11,749 nt of DNA from Calditrichota bacterium (GTDB taxonomy: Bacteria > Zhuqueibacterota > Zhuqueibacteria > Zhuqueibacterales > Geothermadaptataceae). The notes under the pieces are model-generated. The model saw nothing but the letters and a program-made list of their open reading frames with translations. It was not told where the DNA came from and did not search any database. The stretch spans positions 1 through 11,749 of the forward strand of contig QQUM01000338.1 in assembly GCA_008501545.1 (NCBI GenBank), given 5' to 3'. Below, one piece after another: positions 1 through 6,593 of this stretch; positions within the stretch are counted from its first letter, which is position 1; each line of letters begins with the position of its first letter. The position numbers and the translations under genes were made by a program.

Positions 1-1
1 G

Positions 2-1384
2 GCGTGGTCCAAAGAAAATCCGCCGGCTGTCGTTTCCCACATACTGACGAACGGGCATTCGCTTGAAAATCTGAAAATTCCAAATGCTGATGAAGGAAGA
101 ATAGCCGTTGTCATTGAAGCCACCAAACGGCTTAGAGAAAAGCACCCGGATACAGCTTTGTACGGACTCATCACCGGGCCATTTACTTTGGCTCTGCATT
201 TATTGGGCACAAATATTTTTATGATGATGCTGGAAACGCCTGAAAAAGTCAGCGAGGTTATGGAATTCACCAAGGAAGTCTCGATTGCAATGGCAAATTA
301 TTACATCGATGCTGGCTGCGATGTCATCGCTGTGGTTGATCCCATGACTTCGCAAATCGATCCAACGCTTTTCGAAACCTTTGTGAGTCCACCGGTCTCT
401 GATTTGTTTGCCCACATAAAATCCCGCGATGCGTTGAGCTCCTTTTTTGTTTGCGGTCACGCACAGCAAAACATCGAGGTCATGTGCCAATGCAAGCCCG
501 ACAATATTTCCATCGATGAAAACATTCCGCTGGATTATGTTCGCGATGTTTGCCTTAAAAACAGTATCAGCTTTGGCGGCAACATGAAACTGACTGTTGT
601 CCTGCTCATGGGCACGGAGGAAGATTGCCAAAGAGACGCCTTGAACTGCATGGATATTGGTGGAGAGCAGGGATTCATCCTCGCTCCCGGCTGTGATCTC
701 CCCTACGCAACGCCGACCAAGAATTTATTGGCCGTAACCAAACTTGTCCATGAACCCTACCAGCAAGATGTAATTCGCACGCTTGCAGACACGCAAAAAG
801 AAGATGATACTTTCGATATGAGCGATTACGGCAAAATGGACAAGGTCATTGTGGATGTCATCACTCTTGATTCTGAATCTTGCACACCCTGCCAGTATTC
901 GGTTGAGGCCGTGAAAAGGGCAGTGGAAGAATTTGAAGGCATCGTGGAATGGCGGGAACACAAAATCAAGCACAGAGAGTCGGTGCAGTTCATGACGTCG
1001 ATCATGGTGAAAAGCATACCGACCATTTGCATCGACGGCAAAATTACATTTGTTTCGCAAATCCCGCCAAAACAAGAGCTTGTGGCAGCCATCCAGCGAC
1101 GCATATTTGAAAAACTGCGACATAAAATCAAAACACAAAAAGGCTCGGTGTTATTGTTGGGCAAAGATGATAACGAGCTTGCAAGCCTGCGACCAGTCGC
1201 GAAACAAGCCGTTCATGAGCTGGGTGCGGATGTGGCGATTGAAGAGATTACGGATGAAAAACGTATTTTGGAATTGGGTGTAAGCAAAACCCCGGCGGTT
1301 GTCATGCTGGATTACAAACTGAAGTCTGAAGGCTCAACTCCCTCAGTGGCTATTGTCAAAGAATGGATCAAGGAAGTGTTATGA
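2..1384 (+). CDS. UroD-family (MtaA-like) corrinoid methyltransferase with two C-terminal thioredoxin-like domains, 5' partial
   Basis: The frame is open from the left edge, so the true start lies upstream; 460 codons are visible. The first ~265 codons are a uroporphyrinogen-decarboxylase-type TIM barrel of the branch that moves methyl groups from methyl-corrinoid proteins (MtaA/MtbA-like). Signatures are LITGPFTLA, the DPMTSQIDP segment, FFVCGHAQ and APGCDLPYATP. In MtaA the zinc ligands are His-x-Cys plus a later Cys; here both Cys are present but the His position is Phe (FFVC), with a His two residues after the Cys. A first thioredoxin-like fold follows (about 836-1110) with an intact CxxC (SCTPCQY) and a cis-Pro-like SIPTICIDG. 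A second resembles the small redox-disulfide family (KTPAVVMLDYKLKSEG) but has DNEL where CxxC is expected. The stop overlaps the next start by 4 nt. The physiological methyl acceptor is unknown, since coenzyme M use cannot be assumed. Confidence 0.85.
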   Translation, partial: AWSKENPPAVVSHILTNGHSLENLKIPNADEGRIAVVIEATKRLREKHPDTALYGLITGPFTLALHLLGTNIFMMMLETPEKVSEVMEFTKEVSIAMANYYIDAGCDVIAVVDPMTSQIDPTLFETFVSPPVSDLFAHIKSRDALSSFFVCGHAQQNIEVMCQCKPDNISIDENIPLDYVRDVCLKNSISFGGNMKLTVVLLMGTEEDCQRDALNCMDIGGEQGFILAPGCDLPYATPTKNLLAVTKLVHEPYQQDVIRTLADTQKEDDTFDMSDYGKMDKVIVDVITLDSESCTPCQYSVEAVKRAVEEFEGIVEWREHKIKHRESVQFMTSIMVKSIPTICIDGKITFVSQIPPKQELVAAIQRRIFEKLRHKIKTQKGSVLLLGKDDNELASLRPVAKQAVHELGADVAIEEITDEKRILELGVSKTPAVVMLDYKLKSEGSTPSVAIVKEWIKEVL

Positions 1385-1464
1385 TGACCGCGCCATTTTA
1401 TCTTGTGACCGGCTTTTTAGGCAGTGGCAAAACGACGCTGCTTGAAAACATCATCGAGAATTAA
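1381..1464 (+). pseudogene. Truncated CobW/G3E-type GTPase, N-terminal 27 codons only
   Basis: Starting at an ATG that overlaps the preceding stop (ATGA), the frame reads MMTAPFYLV, then TGFLGSGKTTLLENIIEN, then TAA at 1462-1464. FYLVTGFLGSGKTTLL is the hallmark start of CobW/G3E P-loop proteins: a first beta strand followed by a Walker A GxxGxGKT. Such proteins are about 300 residues or longer, so nearly all of this one is missing, including Walker B and the metal-binding motif. I see no continuation in any + frame between 1465 and 1528. The coupling to the UroD-type gene fits known corrinoid-methyltransferase clusters, where CobW-like proteins are common partners and may handle metal or ATP-dependent activation. 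The remnant is very unlikely to be functional. A deletion or insertion at about 1461 is the simplest cause; an assembly join is the alternative. Confidence 0.8.
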
Positions 1465-1528
1465 ATGCGGTTTATAAAAATTATAGTGCCGAATAAACTA
1501 TCTGTGAATCAAATTAGCAAAGGGCAGA

Positions 1529-2878
1529 ATGCATCAGAATACAGGTGATCAAAAATTACAAATTAAAGAACCGCCAACTACTATTTGGGGCATGCTTTCC
1601 AACCTTGGCCCTTCGATGATTCTTTCAGCTTCAATCGTTGGTTCTGGTGAATTGATTATGACAACGACTCTGGGCGCTCAGGCGGGCTTTGTGGCTTTGT
1701 GGATAATTGTCTTGAGTTGCCTGGTAAAAGTCTGTGTGCAATTGGAATTTGGCAAACATGCAATTTACTCTGGGGAAACTGCAATTACATCCCTTAATCG
1801 TTTACCTGGTCTGAAAATATTCCGCATTCATTGGAGTATTTGGATTTGGTTTATAGTTCAACTCGTAATCGTTTTACAATATGGCGGCATAGCGGATGCC
1901 ATTTCACAGGCAGGCGGTGTAGCGCTGCCGGCTTTGCCCGCCTGGAGCTGGATTGTCGCGGCCGGTTTGACTACCGCTCTTTTAGTTGCAATTGGCTATT
2001 ACGAGTTGATCCAGGGTGTTTCCGTTGGTCTGATTGCGATCTTTACATTTTTCACTATCGTTTGTGTGGCCATGCTGCATTCAACCCCATTTTCCATTAC
2101 AACCTCCGATCTGGTTGAAGGATTTAGTTTTCAACTACCCCGCGCTGCTTTGGGCGCGGCTGTGGCCGCTTTTGGATTAACAGGAGTTGGCGCAACCGAG
2201 ATTATCACCTATCCCTATTGGTGCCTGGAAAAAGGCTACGCCGCATTCACCGGCCCTTTCGAAAAAACTGAAGAATGGACAAATCGCGCCAAAGGCTGGA
2301 TTCGTGTGATGTATTGGGACAGTGTGCTCTCGATGGTTATTTACACAGTTGTGACAATGGCATTTTATGTTTTGGGAGCGGCTGTTTTACACGGACAAGG
2401 GGAAGTCCCAGGTGGCGTTGGGATGATTCTCACACTTTCGGAAATCTATACCGAAACTGCAGGTTCACAGGTAATGATGCTTTATATTATTGGAGCTATT
2501 GTCGTGTTGTATTCAACTCTTTTTTCAGGGACTGCTGCATGGACACGATTATTCAGCGATTTTTGGGCGCAAATTGAGAATGTGGATTACAACGATGCCA
2601 ACAATTGGAAAAAAAAGATAGCTATTCTTGGGATCGGAATTCCTATTGCCTGGACAGTTACCGGATTACTTATGACTGAAATCCCGGTTGTGTTGGTAAT
2701 GGCCGGGGGAATAGCAAACGCAATTTTATTATTTGTGGTAATATACGCAGCTTTTATTTTCCGATACAAATATCTCACCGAATCCCTAAAACCAACCGTA
2801 ATCTATGATATCATCCTGTGGATCAGTTTTATCTCGATTGCCGGTGTTGGTATTTTGGCTTTATCAAAACTGTTTTAA
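1529..2878 (+). CDS. Divergent NRAMP-like membrane transporter
   Basis: A 449-residue, very hydrophobic protein with about 11 predicted membrane helices, the usual length and layout for the NRAMP/SLC11 family. It starts at ATG after a purine-rich AAAGGG. The helix-1 region (GPSMILSASIVGSGELIMTT, residues 27-46) aligns with the NRAMP helix carrying the metal-binding DPGN, but reads GSGE at residues 38-41. The helix-6 region has GVGATEIITYP (219-229) where classical members have MPHN. It therefore belongs to one of the divergent NRAMP-related clades, and Mn2+/Fe2+ transport cannot be assumed; Mg2+, another cation or a non-metal substrate are all possible. It sits 64 nt after the broken CobW-like gene and is followed by a hairpin terminator, so it may be its own transcription unit. 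The reading frame is intact, unlike its neighbours on both sides. Confidence 0.85.
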   Translation: MHQNTGDQKLQIKEPPTTIWGMLSNLGPSMILSASIVGSGELIMTTTLGAQAGFVALWIIVLSCLVKVCVQLEFGKHAIYSGETAITSLNRLPGLKIFRIHWSIWIWFIVQLVIVLQYGGIADAISQAGGVALPALPAWSWIVAAGLTTALLVAIGYYELIQGVSVGLIAIFTFFTIVCVAMLHSTPFSITTSDLVEGFSFQLPRAALGAAVAAFGLTGVGATEIITYPYWCLEKGYAAFTGPFEKTEEWTNRAKGWIRVMYWDSVLSMVIYTVVTMAFYVLGAAVLHGQGEVPGGVGMILTLSEIYTETAGSQVMMLYIIGAIVVLYSTLFSGTAAWTRLFSDFWAQIENVDYNDANNWKKKIAILGIGIPIAWTVTGLLMTEIPVVLVMAGGIANAILLFVVIYAAFIFRYKYLTESLKPTVIYDIILWISFISIAGVGILALSKLF

Positions 2879-2944
2879 ACTTCTGGCTATTTTTAAAAGG
2901 AATTAGTATGTTTTTTTGTAATCAGTTTATATTAGGAGCCTACG

Positions 2945-2998
2945 TTGGGTATTTATAAACACCCTGATAGTCCCCATTGGTTTAAACAGCTTGAATAA
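2945..2998 (+). pseudogene. Possible N-terminal scrap of a tyrosine recombinase (integrase)
   Basis: A TTG codon preceded by AGGAG at 6-nt spacing opens a 17-codon frame, LGIYKHPDSPHWFKQLE, then TAA. The opening resembles the start of many phage-type integrases, MG(I/L/V)YKR-x-S-x-xWW. Nothing after the Trp continues that family in any + frame I checked. The match is short, so it could be chance. If real, it marks a past mobile-element event between the truncated CobW-like gene and the broken methyltransferase. Confidence 0.25.
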
Positions 2999-3028
2999 AT
3001 TATCTCTTGAATTAGAAAAGAAAAAATT

Positions 3029-3066
3029 AAGCAGTTCGTCATCCATTGATGTGCTGCTTTTTTTAT
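3029..3066 (+). terminator. Rho-independent terminator after the NRAMP-like gene
   Basis: AAGCAG (3029-3034) pairs with CTGCTT (3054-3059), and inside that loop CATC (3040-3043) pairs with GATG (3048-3051). A run of eight T starts at 3058. The hairpin lies about 150 nt past the NRAMP-like stop, with no better candidate between. The stem is short and partly split, so strength is uncertain. Confidence 0.6.
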
Positions 3067-3104
3067 TTTATATTCTTATTTTATTGTTTAATAAAGCGCA
3101 CTAT

Positions 3105-3410
3105 ATGGCCTTACCATAATTAGCGAATCGATAAATGATTCCGTTCCATCAACACACAAACTGATTGATGAGAATAACATCGATGGTATACTCGAATTAT
3201 CGAAATTTAAGGCTGAAAATTGAGCAGCGTATATTGATGTGAATGTAGGATTGCAAGAACCTGCATTCATAGCCGATCTTGTCGAAAAAATTCAGCGTGC
3301 TGTTTCGGTACCCTTTTCCATCGACCCGCCGATTTGGCTTGCGCGAAAAAAATATTTTGCCTGTGATGTGGGAAAATATCGTTCCTGCTATTGTGAAAGA
3401 AATTCAGTAA
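3105..3410 (+). pseudogene. Broken pterin-binding (DHPS/MtrH-like) corrinoid methyltransferase
   Basis: From codon 3113 one frame reads TIISESINDSVPSTHKLIDE, continues to KAEN, hits TGA at 3221-3223, and resumes AAYIDVNVGLQEPAFIADLV through VPFSID near 3325. This is the opening of the DHPS-fold methyltetrahydrofolate:corrinoid methyltransferase family: (I)GE.IN, then GA-YIDVNVG on beta strand 2, then PLSID. The natural start, ATG-GCC at 3105, is one base out of frame with it, indicating a 1-nt deletion near 3110. The GE glycine reads Ser, and a conserved Gly reads as the TGA stop. Homology fades after SIDPPI. Another frame (about 3324-3410) ends MWENIVPAIVKEIQ and stop, possibly the far C-terminus of the same gene after an internal deletion. 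Family members are about 260-300 residues, so most of the barrel is gone. The interrupted frame runs on without a stop into dctP. Confidence 0.75.
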
Positions 3411-3436
3411 TCCATACATTTAAACGCGAGAGACGT

Positions 3437-4411
3437 ATGAAAAAATCAATTTTTGTCTACCTATCGCTTCTGGTTTTTCTTGGTACCGGCTGTAAAAGTG
3501 AAAGCAACGTCACTGTTGTCAAGCTTGCCCACGGTCTTGATGTCACACACCCGGTTCATAAAGGGATGGTTTATATGGCGGAGAAGGTCGCAGAGAAATC
3601 CGGTGGTGAAATGCGGGTCGACATATATCCTGGCGGGCAATTGGGCAATGAGCGGGAATTGATCGAGCTCTTGCAGATCGGCAGCCTGGCTATGACCAAG
3701 GTTTCCACTGCACCCCTTGAAGCCTTCGTACCGGAAATGAAAATTTTCGGAATTCCCTATGTTTTCCGCGATGACGAACACCGTTGGACAGTCCTTGACG
3801 GACCAATCGGAAAAAAACTACTGCTGGCGGGTGAGCCTTTTTATCTGCGCGGGATGTGCTACTACGACGCCGGCAGCCGCAGCTTCTACACGAAGGAGCG
3901 TCCGGTTGAACAACCCTCGGACCTGAATGGTCTGAAAATCCGCGTGATGAAAAGCATTACCTCGATAAAAATGGTGCAGTCACTGGGCGGCTCGGCAACA
4001 CCCATTCCCTGGGGCGAGCTGTACACCGCGTTACAACAGGGCGTCGTCGATGGGGCCGAAAATAATCCGCCAAGCTTTTATCTTTCAAAGCACTTCGAAG
4101 TGTGCAAATATTACAGCCTGGATGAACACACTGCCGTACCGGATATTTTGATCATGAGTACCGTTGTCTGGGACGGCCTGACAGACAGGGAACAGGAATG
4201 GTTGCAATCAGCCGTTGATGAATCGGTGCCTTATCAGAAAAAGCTTTGGCAGGACGCCTGCGATGAAGCATTTGCTGAGGTGAAAAAAGCTGGCGTCGAA
4301 GTGATCAATCCTGATAAAACGCCTTTTAAAGAGGCCGTGCAGGAAATGCACGATTCCTACAAAGGGACTTCAATTTACGACTTAATCCAGGAAATCAACT
4401 CAATACAGTAG
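3437..4411 (+). CDS. dctP: TRAP transporter solute-binding lipoprotein (DctP family)
   Basis: A 324-residue extracytoplasmic substrate-binding protein of a TRAP secondary transporter. I chose ATG 3437 because it begins a clear signal peptide, MKKSIFVYLSLLVFLGTGC, with Cys19 as a likely lipidation site; the lipobox is imperfect, with Gly at -3. The upstream frame is open, but that part is a methyltransferase relic. Family signatures include YPGGQLGNERELIELLQIG (64-82), FGIPYVFRD (104-112), LKIRV with Arg169, the usual carboxylate-clamping Arg, and GELYTALQQGVVDGAENN (193-210). The Arg implies an organic-acid ligand; the ENNPPSF and YYSLDEHTAVPD segments recall members that bind sugar acids, but the ligand cannot be fixed from sequence. 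It is followed after 8 nt by dctQ. Its ribosome site (GAGAG, 4 nt from ATG) is modest. Confidence 0.93.
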   Translation: MKKSIFVYLSLLVFLGTGCKSESNVTVVKLAHGLDVTHPVHKGMVYMAEKVAEKSGGEMRVDIYPGGQLGNERELIELLQIGSLAMTKVSTAPLEAFVPEMKIFGIPYVFRDDEHRWTVLDGPIGKKLLLAGEPFYLRGMCYYDAGSRSFYTKERPVEQPSDLNGLKIRVMKSITSIKMVQSLGGSATPIPWGELYTALQQGVVDGAENNPPSFYLSKHFEVCKYYSLDEHTAVPDILIMSTVVWDGLTDREQEWLQSAVDESVPYQKKLWQDACDEAFAEVKKAGVEVINPDKTPFKEAVQEMHDSYKGTSIYDLIQEINSIQ

Positions 4412-4419
4412 GTGAGAGT

Positions 4420-4932
4420 ATGGAAAAATTAACGCAGATAATTACGAGTATTCTTGAGAAAGTTCTGACAGCGCTCATGGCACTCATTGTAATCGATGTG
4501 ACATGGCAGATTTTTACACGCTTTGTTATGCGCGACCCGAGTTCATTTACTGAAGAACTGGCGGGATTTCTGTTGATCTGGATCGGCCTGTTGGGTGCAA
4601 GTTATGCACTTTACAAACGCGCGCATCTTGGTATCGACATTTTAACACACAATCTGACAGGAAAAAAACGGCAAATCTCAGAAATTACTATTTATATAAT
4701 AGTTCTGCTATTTGCTCTTTTCGTTCTCGTGATTGGCGGGACAAAGTTGGTTTTCCTGACGTTCCAGCTCAATCAGATATCCCCGGCCCTGGGCATTGCA
4801 ATGGGCTATGTCTACCTTGTTTTACCGCTCACCGGGATATTGATGATGTATTACTCGGTTGTTTTTATTATCCGGGCACGTGGTGGTATAAATAACGAAG
4901 TGCAGGCTCACAGCATAAGTTCAGTAGAATGA
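4420..4932 (+). CDS. dctQ: TRAP transporter small permease (DctQ)
   Basis: A 170-residue inner-membrane protein with four predicted helices (about residues 15-36, 48-66, 88-108 and 126-150), the standard DctQ size and topology. The family signature is clear: WQIFTRFVMRDPSSFTEELA followed by FLLIWIGLLGA and RAHLGID (68-73). It forms the membrane complex with DctM and helps dock the binding protein. It starts 8 nt after dctP behind AGGTGAG and ends 14 nt before dctM, so the three genes are almost certainly co-transcribed. Confidence 0.95.
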   Translation: MEKLTQIITSILEKVLTALMALIVIDVTWQIFTRFVMRDPSSFTEELAGFLLIWIGLLGASYALYKRAHLGIDILTHNLTGKKRQISEITIYIIVLLFALFVLVIGGTKLVFLTFQLNQISPALGIAMGYVYLVLPLTGILMMYYSVVFIIRARGGINNEVQAHSISSVE

Positions 4933-4946
4933 GAGAGGTCGATTAA

Positions 4947-6239
4947 ATGGATATTTCAGTAGCAGTACTTATCGTTAGTTTTGTCATTCTTTTGGGATTA
5001 AATGTGCCGATCGCACTTGCGATTGGTATTTCCACCATCCTTACGATGTTGTTTACTATCGCTCCCGGGCCGGCAATCACGACAATTGCGCAGCAAATGG
5101 CAACGGGCATCAACAGTTTCGCCTTGCTGGCGATTCCGTTTTTTATCTTGTCCGGATATATCATGGGACGCGGCGGGATCGCACGCCGGTTAATCGACTT
5201 TGCGAAAGTGATCGTCGGCGTCTTCCCTGGTGGTTTGGCGTATGTGAACATCGTTGCCTGTATGTTTTTCGGTGCGATTTCCGGTTCTGCCGCTGCCGCA
5301 ACCTCAGCCATCGGTGGGTTTATGATTCCATCGATGAATAAAGAAGGCTACGATAAAAACTTTAATACCGCAGTAACGGTCACAGCATCAACCACAGGCT
5401 TGTTGATTCCCCCGAGTAATATTCTCATTATTTATTCGCTGGCGAGTGGCGGTGTATCCATCGCTGCCCTGTTTATCGCCGGCTATATTCCGGGACTCAT
5501 CGTCGGGCTTGGGTTGATGAGCGTTGCGGCAGTCACAGCGATCATCAAAGGATACCCAAGAGGTGAGCGCTACCCCATCACTTATGCGCTGAAAAAGTTG
5601 TTTGATGCGATTCCCAGCCTGCTTCTCATCTTTATCGTTATCGGCGGCATTATCGCCGGGATTTTTACTGCGACGGAAGCCAGCGCGGTAGCTGTTGTCT
5701 ATTCTCTCGTGTTGGCCTTTATTTATCGCGAGATCAAAACGCGGGATGTCCCCGGGATACTGCTGAAATCCGTTGAGACGACGGCAATTGTTATGTTGCT
5801 TATCGGGACATCAAAAGCCATGTCCTGGATTTTATCCTATGAAAATATTCCACAAAATATCAGTGCAACCCTGATCGGTATGACGGACAGCGTGATCGTT
5901 GTACTGCTCATTATCAATCTTTTGTTGCTGATCGTCGGGACCTTCATGGACATGACACCGGCAGTGCTCATCTTCACACCGATCTTTTTACCCGTCGTGA
6001 TAGAGCTTGGCATCGCGCCGCTGCACTTTGGTATTATCATGGTGCTGAATCTTTGTATTGGCTTGTGTACACCGCCAGTTGGGAGTGTCCTGTTTCTCGG
6101 GTGCGGAATAGGAGAGACGACAATTGCCAAGTTGGTTAAACCATTAATTCCATTTTATATCGCCATGATCGTTACACTGATGCTGGTCACCTATATTCCA
6201 GAACTCAGCACGTGGCTGCCTGAATTTTTTGGCTATTGA
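4947..6239 (+). CDS. dctM: TRAP transporter large permease (DctM)
   Basis: A 430-residue membrane protein with about 12 helices and two elevator-type halves, the expected length for separate DctM subunits, which drive solute import with a sodium gradient. Signatures include the LAIPFFILSG helix (61-70), FFGAISGSAAAATSAIGG (107-124), and the re-entrant loop motif TASTTGLLIPPSNILIIY (146-163). The second half repeats the pattern near GTFMDMTPAVLIFTPIFLPV and LCIGLCTPPVGSVLFLG. The start follows GAGAGGT, 14 nt after dctQ. No fourth gene follows: the operon ends here, and the next genes are on the opposite strand. No sugar-acid or other catabolic enzyme sits beside it to reveal the substrate. Confidence 0.96.
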   Translation: MDISVAVLIVSFVILLGLNVPIALAIGISTILTMLFTIAPGPAITTIAQQMATGINSFALLAIPFFILSGYIMGRGGIARRLIDFAKVIVGVFPGGLAYVNIVACMFFGAISGSAAAATSAIGGFMIPSMNKEGYDKNFNTAVTVTASTTGLLIPPSNILIIYSLASGGVSIAALFIAGYIPGLIVGLGLMSVAAVTAIIKGYPRGERYPITYALKKLFDAIPSLLLIFIVIGGIIAGIFTATEASAVAVVYSLVLAFIYREIKTRDVPGILLKSVETTAIVMLLIGTSKAMSWILSYENIPQNISATLIGMTDSVIVVLLIINLLLLIVGTFMDMTPAVLIFTPIFLPVVIELGIAPLHFGIIMVLNLCIGLCTPPVGSVLFLGCGIGETTIAKLVKPLIPFYIAMIVTLMLVTYIPELSTWLPEFFGY

Positions 6240-6300
6240 TTCGATATGATTTACTGGAGTTGAGATTAAAAAGAGTCGAAAGCTGATTGTTTAAAAAACT

Positions 6301-6322
6301 GATGGGGGCTGTATCAAAACAT
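6301..6322 (+). repeat. Left terminal inverted repeat
   Basis: This 22-nt arm is the reverse complement of 6573-6593 apart from five rather than four G residues. It begins 61 nt past the dctM stop. Confidence 0.85.
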
Positions 6323-6386
6323 CAAAGTAGTGAATAAAAATACAGAAAACCGTATATTAAACAGGATTTTAGTTTATTTCATAAAT

Positions 6387-6504
6387 AAGCATCTTGAGTA
6401 GCCCCGCTGCTTTTGAGCGGGGCGTATCGAAAGGTGCGGGTGCATTCCTGAGCACGCACCCTTCGATACATCCCGCAAAATGCGCGGGATTACTCAGGAT
6501 GCTT
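6387..6504. repeat. Cloverleaf-forming palindrome cluster
   Basis: A closing stem pairs 6387-6400 with 6491-6504 (AAGCATCTTGAGTA with TACTCAGGATGCTT, 14 pairs with one T-G wobble-type position). It encloses three hairpins that abut exactly. The first is 6401-6423, with GCCCCGCT and AGCGGGGC as an 8-bp perfect stem. The second is 6424-6469, whose 15-nt arms starting GTATCGAA have one mismatch. The third is 6470-6490, with ATCCCGC and GCGGGAT as a 7-bp perfect stem. No base is left unpaired at the four-way junction. The GC-rich block contrasts with the AT-rich flanks. It resembles dispersed intergenic palindromes with 'TCAGGATG' and 'TTCGATAC' words, but copy number cannot be judged here. Confidence 0.75.
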
Positions 6505-6572
6505 CGAGATAGGTTTTTAACAAAATAGTTTCTGCATGTATACATAAATTTGAATATTTATTATACAGATTC

Positions 6573-6593
6573 ATGTTTTGATACAGCCCCATC
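6573..6593 (-). repeat. Right terminal inverted repeat
   Basis: This 21-nt arm is the partner of 6301-6322. A T-run (6595-6602) follows it immediately, so a transcript from dctM could also use the paired arms as a termination structure. Confidence 0.85.

Larger units (their letters stand above)
2879..3104. other. Gene-free spacer with scraps and a terminator
   Basis: Between the NRAMP-like stop and the methyltransferase pseudogene there is no convincing gene. A 16-codon frame opens at ATG 2908 behind a good AAAAGGA site, and the possible integrase scrap opens at 2945. The terminator at 3029-3066 is the only regulatory signal I can support. The remainder is AT-rich and unexplained. Confidence 0.5.

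Noticed and set aside
200..1164. Long open frames on the minus strand under the UroD-type gene
   Set aside because: They are antisense to a strong family match, have no recognisable domain, and are shadows of its codon usage.
2908..2958. 16-codon frame with a good ribosome site after the NRAMP-like gene
   Set aside because: Too short and of no recognisable type; the site may simply be chance in purine-rich DNA.
3221..3223. In-frame TGA as a possible selenocysteine codon
   Set aside because: Relatives have Gly here in the 'GA-YIDVN' strand, there is no Cys tradition at this site, no evident SECIS-like hairpin just downstream, and the gene has other inactivating changes.
6387..6504. tRNA gene, suggested by the cloverleaf shape
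   Set aside because: There is no T-psi-C GTTCGA box in place, no anticodon loop of seven, no CCA-compatible acceptor stem, and the arms are far too long.
6387..6504. CRISPR array
   Set aside because: The repeats are inverted and differ from each other; no direct repeat with regular spacing is present anywhere in the window.
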